Assembly: GCA_051277445.1 (NCBI GenBank)
Contig: JBNMQC010000175.1
Span: forward strand, 1-5,276
DNA: 5,276 bases
From: Bermanella sp051277445
Lineage (GTDB): Bacteria; Pseudomonadota; Gammaproteobacteria; Pseudomonadales; Oceanobacteraceae
Reading direction: 5' to 3'
The position numbers and the translations under genes are program-made. Below the pieces are notes generated by a model. It was given only the letters and a program-made list of their open reading frames with translations. It ran no database searches and had not been told where the DNA came from. Position 1 is the stretch's first letter. Each line of letters begins with the position of its first letter. Positions 1 through 4,529 of the stretch are shown piece by piece.

Positions 1-49
1 GTCGCTGGCACACCATACATATTTTAGAAGGCAGGTGCTGTTTTTTCAT
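1..49 (-). CDS. DUF2256-type small zinc-knuckle protein (N-terminal fragment)
   Basis: Only the first 16 codons are inside the window; the gene continues past the left edge. The visible residues are MKKQHLPSKICMVCQR. They match the start of the DUF2256 (COG4338) family: a basic N-terminus, then a Lys-x-Cys-x-x-Cys knuckle that in full members is followed by an Arg-Pro-Phe-x-Trp-Arg-Lys-Lys-Trp stretch and a second Cys pair. The expected full length is roughly 40-60 residues. The ATG (49-47, read on the minus strand) lies one base after the TAA of the cryptochrome gene, so translation is probably coupled and the two genes co-transcribed. From family knowledge, DUF2256 genes are often found next to photolyase/cryptochrome genes; their function is unknown. 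The second Cys pair cannot be checked here, so the call rests on a short match plus context. Confidence 0.75.
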   Translation of the reverse strand, partial: MKKQHLPSKICMVCQR

Positions 50-50
50 A

Positions 51-1412
51 TTAAATGGGCCAATCTGCTGCATCTACGGCATCAAGCACTGTGGTGCTGC
101 CCTCGCCATTCCATGTGTTTATAAACTCACCTTTCGGGTCATAAATTTGAGTTTGTTTGTCTAGATTAAAAAACCGCCCGCCTCTTGGGTCCGCGCCCAC
201 ACCTGCGATGTATTGCCAATTCCCCCAGTTTGATGCTACATCATAATCGATCAATTGCTGTTGAAAGTACGCGGCACCAAAACGCCAATCCAGTGCTAAT
301 TCGTTCACTAAACAACTGGCCACAATTTGGCGACCACGATTGGACATATAGCCTGTTGCATTAAGCTGATGCATGCAGGCATTCACCAGTGGAAAAGGTG
401 TTTCGCCTTTGCACCATTTAGCGAATCGCTGTGGATAAAAACTGGTGAGTGGTTTGTCTGTTGCCCCTCCTTGAAATAAAAAGCATTGCTTTGGATTTTG
501 AAACACTAACCATTGAAAGTATTCACGCCATAACAGCTCAAAGCCAATCCAATAGGTGGATTCGTTAGCGCCGTTATCGTTTTCATATTGCTTTAGACGG
601 TGCCAAATTTGTCTTGGTGAAAGATTACCCAAAGCAAGATAAGGGCTGAACTTGGTCGAGCTTGACCAGTCGTCTAATGCGTTTCGAGTTTGTTTGTAGG
701 TATCCGGTAAACCCGTATTAAAATACCCATGAAGATGATCTTGCGCCGCTTGCTCGCCACCAATGAAGCCATTTTCTGTTCTCACAGCACTTAACTCATG
801 ATCGTGCTGAATCAGTTGTGCCGAATAATGGTTAAGTTGCGAGACAAACCGCTTATGGGGCCGATTGAACATATCCCCTTCAAACGGCGCTGGCCAAGGT
901 TGAGGCAAGGTTTGGGCAATTGGGGCGATGGGGGTGTCTTGTTTCTCCACGTAAGAGCGAAAACGAGAAAATGACCCCAGCGGCGCATGTTCAATATCGG
1001 CTCGATCAAACAAGGTAGTATTCCAAACAGACCGCACGACAAGGTTTACACAAGCACGGCGCACATTTGCTAAAGCTTGCTGCTCGAACCAGCCCACTTG
1101 GTGGGCCACACCTAACTCATGGACCTGATGCTGCTGGACAAACTGTTGGATTTGCTCCCCTGGCTCCCCTTCTAATAGCGTTAAGGTATGACCACGACGA
1201 TGCAGTTGCCGGCTTAAGTCAATCAAAGACTCACTTAAAAACCGCCAGCGATGATGGCCGATGGCTTTTTGCTGGTAGTTTCTGTGTTCAAAATCCTTTG
1301 GATTCAACACATACACAAAGGCAACCGCCTGAGAGCCGGCCAAAAGTGCTTGAAGCCCTGGGTTGTCGGATACTCGAAGATCCTGTGTAAACCAATATAC
1401 CGCTCGTGTCAT
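51..1412 (-). CDS. cry: DASH-family cryptochrome / deoxyribodipyrimidine photolyase
   Basis: This is a flavoprotein of the cryptochrome/photolyase superfamily, 453 residues, about full length for a bacterial DASH protein. Residues 3-130 form the N-terminal alpha/beta antenna-binding domain (opening AVYWFTQDLRVSDNPGL). Residues about 200-430 form the helical FAD-binding domain. Visible motifs are GGE..A..HL..Y with YKQTRN (218-244), KFSPYLALGNLSPR (254-267), ELLWREYFQW (292-301), GYMSNRGRQIVAS (354-366) and DYDVASNWGNWQY (389-401). ADPRGGRFFN (407-416) is typical of DASH proteins rather than classical CPD photolyases of the PhrB type. Members bind FAD and usually a folate antenna, and repair cyclobutane dimers in single-stranded or looped DNA using blue light; that activity is inferred from the family. 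The ATG at 1412 has a modest AGG five bases upstream. The C-terminus after FINTW (430-434) differs from the usual ending with a WLPEL-like motif. It is followed directly by the DUF2256-type gene. Confidence 0.95.
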   Translation of the reverse strand: MTRAVYWFTQDLRVSDNPGLQALLAGSQAVAFVYVLNPKDFEHRNYQQKAIGHHRWRFLSESLIDLSRQLHRRGHTLTLLEGEPGEQIQQFVQQHQVHELGVAHQVGWFEQQALANVRRACVNLVVRSVWNTTLFDRADIEHAPLGSFSRFRSYVEKQDTPIAPIAQTLPQPWPAPFEGDMFNRPHKRFVSQLNHYSAQLIQHDHELSAVRTENGFIGGEQAAQDHLHGYFNTGLPDTYKQTRNALDDWSSSTKFSPYLALGNLSPRQIWHRLKQYENDNGANESTYWIGFELLWREYFQWLVFQNPKQCFLFQGGATDKPLTSFYPQRFAKWCKGETPFPLVNACMHQLNATGYMSNRGRQIVASCLVNELALDWRFGAAYFQQQLIDYDVASNWGNWQYIAGVGADPRGGRFFNLDKQTQIYDPKGEFINTWNGEGSTTVLDAVDAADWPI

Positions 1413-1602
1413 TATCGCCTACTCTTAAACCCTTGGTCATTAACCTTTGGCCGCTTGCATGCCAACCACTTACATACGAGCACACAACAGAACATCCTAC
1501 TAATTACGGTATGTGGCTAAAATTGGTTCATTAATGTGAATAATGGATCTAAAACTCACCTCCAAGCGTAAAACCTGTAAATCTCACTTTAAGGGCTAAA
1601 AC

Positions 1603-1776
1603 ATGCTGTCATTATTTAAGAAAGATCCGGTTAAAAAGCTAAAAAAGGCCTACATGGCAAAATTAGAGCAAGCCATGCACGCACAAAGAAATGGGGATAT
1701 TAAAACCTACTCACAGTTAAGTACTGAGGCTGAAGCGATTAACGCTGAGATCACCAAGCTTGAAGAGCAATCTTAG
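1603..1776 (+). CDS. DUF6435-type (Lacal_2735-like) small protein
   Basis: A 57-residue, highly charged protein beginning MLSLFKKDPVKKLKKAYMAK. The family hallmark is visible: a short hydrophobic start, then FKKDPxKKLxKxY, a helix of the LEQAMHAQRNGDIKTY type, and a second helix (TEAEAINAEITKLEEQ). This matches DUF6435, also annotated as Lacal_2735 family, seen in many marine Gammaproteobacteria and Bacteroidetes. No enzyme motif, signal peptide or membrane segment is present; two amphipathic helices are the likely fold. The function is unknown. AAGGGC (1591-1596) lies six bases before the ATG and supports the start. The gene is too short for most ORF cut-offs. It stands alone: its upstream neighbour is divergent and its downstream neighbour convergent, seven bases away. 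Confidence 0.85.
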   Translation: MLSLFKKDPVKKLKKAYMAKLEQAMHAQRNGDIKTYSQLSTEAEAINAEITKLEEQS

Positions 1777-1779
1777 GTT

Positions 1780-1798
1780 AGGGTTAAAAACCTTTTTT
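1780..1798 (+). terminator. weak rho-independent terminator of the DUF6435-type gene
   Basis: Four bases after the stop of the 57-residue gene, AGGGTT (1780-1785) can pair with AACCTT (1789-1794, one G-U pair) around an AAA loop. A T-run continues to 1798. An alternative stem is AGGTT (1775-1779) with AACCT (1789-1793). The stem is short and AT-rich, so efficiency is doubtful. The hairpin overlaps the last codons and stop of the convergent RTX gene. It lacks a T-run in the minus direction, so it should serve only the plus strand. Confidence 0.45.
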
Positions 1799-2314
1799 AA
1801 ATACGAAGCGTACAAGGTCGCTTTCATTTTGCACTTCAAAATAAAGTTTGGCGTTTTCTATATTCATAAGGGTGAACCATTGCTGGTTATCCATAAGAAT
1901 TTTTAGGTTGCCATTTTTATCCAATTTGACCGTTTCCGTGCCTAGTTCCTTGGGGATGCGCATGTTTTTAATGGAGGGGCTACGAAAGCGTAATGTGATG
2001 GAGTCACCCTCTTCAGGGCTGAAGTCTTTTACCGTATCCGGTGAATCTAACTGCCAAGCATCCACCACAAACTGATCAGCCCCTGGGCCACCGTAGAGTG
2101 TGTCTTTACCCTCACTAGCATAAAGGGTGTCGTTCCCTTCACCACCGTAGATTGCATCATCAAACGAGGTGCCAATCAGCTCATCATGATTGCCCGTGCC
2201 GTAAATACTATGAGTATCATCGCTGGCACACACGAGTACAGAAAATAGAAAACCAAAGGCCATCCAACCATATTGAACCCAATTATTTGTAAAATAATGA
2301 GATTTGATAATCAT
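1784..2314 (-). CDS. small secreted RTX (hemolysin-type calcium-binding repeat) protein
   Basis: From the chosen ATG this is a 176-residue protein. Residues 1-30 look like a Sec signal peptide: Lys4, then a hydrophobic core WMAFGFLFSVLV, with likely cleavage at VCA|SDD. Residues 39-83 are five tandem RTX nonapeptides: GTGNHDELI, GTSFDDAIY, GGEGNDTLY, ASEGKDTLY and GGPGADQFV. The first and fourth are degenerate. These build a calcium-binding parallel beta-roll. Next comes DTVKDFSPEEGDSITL (93-108), the D-x-x-x-DF...GD-I motif that typically caps RTX rolls. Residues 109-176 are a beta-rich tail with no recognised domain. No protease, lipase or other catalytic module is present, so the role is unknown; calcium-dependent extracellular or periplasmic binding is inferred. 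The start is uncertain. ATG 2320 (two codons earlier) and TTG 2356 are alternatives in the same frame; TTG has the best Shine-Dalgarno, AGGGGA nine bases upstream. The chosen ATG has GGA six bases upstream and gives the most normal signal peptide. Confidence 0.85.
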   Translation of the reverse strand: MIIKSHYFTNNWVQYGWMAFGFLFSVLVCASDDTHSIYGTGNHDELIGTSFDDAIYGGEGNDTLYASEGKDTLYGGPGADQFVVDAWQLDSPDTVKDFSPEEGDSITLRFRSPSIKNMRIPKELGTETVKLDKNGNLKILMDNQQWFTLMNIENAKLYFEVQNESDLVRFVFKKGF

Positions 2315-2446
2315 AACCATTCCATAATACGCATGACTCTTCTTGCTAGGAAACAAGAGCTAGAGTCCCCTAAAGTCTAACACACAAGTACAGTGCACCA
2401 AGGTAGCCATCAGCAACCAAAATCGAACCACGTCAGTGCAAGCTTA

Positions 2447-2459
2447 ATTATCTGATAAT
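2447..2459. promoter_or_regulatory. 13-bp perfect palindrome upstream of codB (candidate operator)
   Basis: ATTATC-T-GATAAT is a perfect 6+6 palindrome centred at 2453, about 110 bases upstream of the predicted codB transcription start. Its centre is 31 bases (about three helical turns) from the larger palindrome at 2476-2492. It is AT-rich and could arise by chance more easily than the other. The GATAAT half also resembles a -10 hexamer, but no matching -35 is present. The protein that would bind it is unknown. Confidence 0.35.
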
Positions 2460-2475
2460 AACGCTCCATTTAGGC

Positions 2476-2492
2476 TTGTGCATAATGCACAA
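2476..2492. promoter_or_regulatory. 17-bp perfect palindrome upstream of codB (candidate operator/UAS)
   Basis: TTGTGCAT-A-ATGCACAA has 8-base perfectly complementary arms around a single central base. The one-base spacer makes a hairpin unlikely and a dimeric protein site likely. The centre (2484) is about 79 bases upstream of the predicted sigma-54 start, within the usual range for an enhancer-binding protein or a co-regulator. It contains GTGC and GCAC, but in the opposite arrangement to the NtrC consensus (GCAC-N7-GTGC), so it is not a standard NtrC box. The PucR-type regulator of the operon is the closest candidate ligand, by context only. Confidence 0.5.
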
Positions 2493-2536
2493 CACCGATA
2501 AAACATTACCGGCTTAAGACGCCTCAAAATGGTCCG

Positions 2537-2552
2537 TGGCATAATAGTTGCC
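2537..2552 (+). promoter_or_regulatory. sigma-54 (RpoN) -24/-12 promoter of the cod operon
   Basis: TGGCATAATAGTTGCC matches the sigma-54 consensus TGGCAC-N5-TTGCW. TGGCA is intact, TTGC is intact, and exactly ten bases separate the GG from the GC, as required. The predicted start is near 2563, 28 bases before the codB ATG and upstream of its AGGGA ribosome site (2581-2585). No comparable sigma-70 promoter is visible nearby. Transcription would need an AAA+ activator such as NtrC; none is encoded in the window. Note that TGGCA-N7-TGCCA (2537-2553) is also an inverted repeat, so an operator is an alternative reading. Confidence 0.65.
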
Positions 2553-2590
2553 AATCCCTTCGTGTTCATTAAAAACAAAAAGGGATCATT

Positions 2591-3874
2591 ATGACGACTA
2601 AAACAAGCGCAAAAGAGCAGGACTTCCCCCTCACGCCTGTGCCCATGGATCAACGCAAAAGCGTATGGTCAATGGGGCTGGTGCTACTGGGCTTTACTTT
2701 TTTTACAGCCACAATGTGGGCGGGTGGTAGCATTGGTGTCGCTTTCGATTTTTCAACCATGCTCATGGTGTTATTAATTGGTAATCTTTTACTTGGCACA
2801 TATGCCGCCATACTCGGTTACATCGCCGCAAAGTCAGGCTTAAATACAGCACTTATGAGCCGATTTACATTTGGTGAAGTGGGCAGCAAGCTTTCAGATT
2901 TCATTCTCGGTTTTACTCAAATTGGTTGGTACGCTTGGGGAACCGCAACCATGTCAATTTTGCTAATTAAATTAACCGGTCTTCCCGAAAGTCTTACTCA
3001 ACCACTCATGATCTTATTTGGTTTTGGTTTTTGCATCACCGCTTTTATTGGCTATCGTGGACTTGAAATACTGTCTCGTTTTGCGGTTCCAGCCATGATC
3101 ATCTTAGTGGGTGTCAGTATGGCCATCGCCACATCCGACGCAGGTGGATTAAGTGGTTTAATGGCGATTAGCCCAAGCGGCGACATGACAATAGCCGCAG
3201 CAATTACCTTAGTATTTGGCACCTTTGTTAGCGGTGGCACACAAGCCACCAACTGGACCCGTTTCGCTAAGTCAGGCAAAACCGCTGTGATCGCCACATT
3301 GCTGGCCTTCTTTTTGGGCAATGGATTAATGACGTTAATTGGTGCCTTTGGTGCATTGGTTTACCAGCAAGCGGATATCGTCGACATCATGGTGGCTCAA
3401 GGCCTTGCCACTTTAGGCATCTTGATGCTGTTTCTTAATCTTTGGACGACTCAAGACAATACGGTTTACAACTTTGCCGTTGCCGGATGTAACCTCGTTC
3501 GTTCCCGCCGTCGTAAAACAGTCACCGTAGTGGGTGCTGCCATCGGTACCGTACTTGCGGTACTGGGCATGTATGAATGGTTAATTCCGTTTCTTATCTT
3601 ACTGGGCACATTTATCCCACCCATAGGCGGTGTCATTATGGCCAGTTACTTTGTTAGCTATAAGCGCCAATACCCTTCACTTGAAAACACCACCCTTCCG
3701 GCTTTTAATTTTCCAGGACTAACTGCTTATGCTGTGGGTTCACTTGCGGCATATAGCTCACCATGGATTGCACCGATTGTCGGGGTGTTGGTGGCTGCAT
3801 TGGCATTCAGTGTTTTGATCCTGGTGGGTCAGGCGGTACGTGAACGCCGACTGCAAACCTTTGGTGCCGCTTAA
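2591..3874 (+). CDS. codB: cytosine permease CodB (NCS1 family)
   Basis: A 427-residue inner-membrane transporter, close to the 419 residues of E. coli CodB, with about twelve hydrophobic segments from residue 25 to 415. It is predicted to import cytosine with a cation. Residues that track E. coli CodB include the N-terminal PVP..RKSV (17-25), GFTFFTATMWAGG (34-46), IGNLLLG (63-69), RFTFG (91-95), TQIGWYAWG (109-117), LNLWTTQDNTVY (282-293) and IPPIGGVI (342-349). The tract around WTTxDNxxY is a signature of the cytosine branch of NCS1. The ATG at 2591 has AGGGA (2581-2585) five bases upstream. It is the first gene of an operon with a PucR-type regulator and codA; its TAA is followed at once by the regulator ATG. 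Related NCS1 carriers move other nucleobases, but the adjacent codA supports cytosine. Confidence 0.95.
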   Translation: MTTKTSAKEQDFPLTPVPMDQRKSVWSMGLVLLGFTFFTATMWAGGSIGVAFDFSTMLMVLLIGNLLLGTYAAILGYIAAKSGLNTALMSRFTFGEVGSKLSDFILGFTQIGWYAWGTATMSILLIKLTGLPESLTQPLMILFGFGFCITAFIGYRGLEILSRFAVPAMIILVGVSMAIATSDAGGLSGLMAISPSGDMTIAAAITLVFGTFVSGGTQATNWTRFAKSGKTAVIATLLAFFLGNGLMTLIGAFGALVYQQADIVDIMVAQGLATLGILMLFLNLWTTQDNTVYNFAVAGCNLVRSRRRKTVTVVGAAIGTVLAVLGMYEWLIPFLILLGTFIPPIGGVIMASYFVSYKRQYPSLENTTLPAFNFPGLTAYAVGSLAAYSSPWIAPIVGVLVAALAFSVLILVGQAVRERRLQTFGAA

Positions 3875-4498
3875 ATGGCGTTATATTGTCGCGATCTTTC
3901 AAGCCTAAAAGGGCTTGAAAGTATCCACTTACGGGGTGGTTCAAATGGCGCCAGTAATGAAATTCGCTGGCCATATGTGGCGGAAAACCGCTCATTTGAA
4001 CCTTGGATAAAAGGAGGCGAGTTGGTTTTTGTCACGGGCATAAGTCGCCACCGTACTCCTGAAAATTTAGCTCAAGCGCTTTATGAAGGTAAAGCCTGCA
4101 ATATTGCAGGCTTGGTTGTGCTAACAGGGGATGCGTTTATAAGCCGCTTACCTCAATCTCTGTGTAAGTTGGCTGACGAACTGAATCTGCCCTTATTTGA
4201 ACAGCCCTATTCATTGCCCATGGTAACCGTTACCGAAACCATCAGTCGTGCCATCATAAAAGCGGAACAAATGGGGAGCCTGATGTTAGCTCAAGAACTC
4301 GACTCCCAAAGCGTCGAGCTATTGTCGTCCTGGGTTAGAAACATGGGAAACCAAAAGGCCATGGCGCAGGATTTAAATTGCCACCGGAATACGATTCGAA
4401 ATCGTTTGAAGCAAATAACCCATGTAAAGGACTGCGCAGAAGCACAGATGGATTATTTTAAACAACTTCTGTTAACCCATCTGTTATCCAAGTCCTAA
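3875..4498 (+). CDS. short PucR-type transcriptional regulator of the cytosine operon
   Basis: A 207-residue cytoplasmic regulator. Residues about 6-128 match the PucR N-terminal domain (PF07905 type): LSSLKGLESIHLRGG, then IRWPYV, the W-I-K-G-G-E-L-VFVTG tract (44-55), AGLVVLTG (78-85), LPQSL..LADELNLPLFEQP (92-111) and a final helix ISRAI. Residues about 146-200 match the C-terminal HTH_30 domain of PucR/CdaR regulators, with KAMAQDLNCHRNTIRNRLKQI (161-181) as the helix-turn-helix; HRNTIRNRL is the family signature. The central GGDEF-like CdaR domain usual in 400-550-residue members is absent; the two end domains are joined by a linker of only about 20 residues. It starts on the base after the codB stop with no clear ribosome site, so translation is probably coupled to codB. 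Placement between permease and deaminase suggests it controls this operon, sensing cytosine, uracil or a related base (inference). The gene contains two long inverted repeats, listed separately. Confidence 0.9.
   Translation: MALYCRDLSSLKGLESIHLRGGSNGASNEIRWPYVAENRSFEPWIKGGELVFVTGISRHRTPENLAQALYEGKACNIAGLVVLTGDAFISRLPQSLCKLADELNLPLFEQPYSLPMVTVTETISRAIIKAEQMGSLMLAQELDSQSVELLSSWVRNMGNQKAMAQDLNCHRNTIRNRLKQITHVKDCAEAQMDYFKQLLLTHLLSKS
3896..3921 (+). repeat. 10+10 inverted repeat (mRNA hairpin) at the 5' end of the regulator gene
   Basis: CTTTCAAGCC (3896-3905) and GGCTTGAAAG (3912-3921) are perfect reverse complements around the six bases TAAAAG. A T-G wobble can extend the stem to 11 pairs with an AAAA loop. 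It covers codons 8-16 of the PucR-type gene, just after the codB/regulator junction. No T-run follows, so it is not an intrinsic terminator. It may limit ribosome loading, shield RNA from exonucleases, or serve as an intragenic operator; none of these is shown. Confidence 0.7.
4092..4113 (+). repeat. 22-bp perfect palindrome inside the regulator gene
   Basis: AAGCCTGCAAT (4092-4102) is followed without spacer by its exact reverse complement ATTGCAGGCTT (4103-4113). In RNA it would form a 9-pair stem with an AUAU loop; in DNA it is an ideal dimer site. It encodes KACNIAGL of the PucR N-terminal domain (residues 73-80). Its outer ends, AAGCCT and AGGCTT, resemble the inner arms of the hairpin at 3896-3921. 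No T-run follows. Confidence 0.75.
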
Positions 4499-4529
4499 CC
4501 AAAGGCTAAAACACATTTTAGGAATTAAT

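Noticed and set aside
812..1042. Minus-strand reading frame of about 76 codons inside the cryptochrome gene
   Set aside because: It overlaps a clearly recognised gene on the same strand in another frame and its product resembles no family; it is a shadow frame.
1450..1464. Minus-strand TGGCA with GC at sigma-54 spacing upstream of the cryptochrome gene
   Set aside because: The -12 part reads CGGC rather than TTGC, so only half the consensus is met.
1473..1478. Minus-strand CGTATG resembling the -10 of light/singlet-oxygen ECF sigma promoters that drive photolyase genes in some bacteria
   Set aside because: No TGATC-type -35 element is found at the right distance, so the hexamer alone is not evidence.
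1067..1520. Plus-strand open frames opposite the 5' end of the cryptochrome gene
   Set aside because: They are antisense to conserved photolyase coding sequence, have no ribosome site or domain, and look like by-products of its codon use.
2220..2231. 12-base direct repeat TCGCTGGCACAC also present at 2-13
   Set aside because: About one 12-base repeat is expected by chance in a window this long, and both copies lie in unrelated coding sequences.
2444..2653. Minus-strand frame of 69 codons spanning the codB promoter region
   Set aside because: It overlaps the start of codB and the palindromes, has no family resemblance, and covers what is better explained as regulatory DNA.
2653..2664. ACGCAAAAGCGT, resembling half of a PurR box, within codB codons
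   Set aside because: It has only 4-base arms and lacks the central CG of the PurR consensus; it lies inside the coding region.
3052..3321. Minus-strand frame of 89 codons opposite codB
   Set aside because: Composition is the antisense image of membrane-protein coding (many Ala, Ile, Met, Pro); no start signal or family match.
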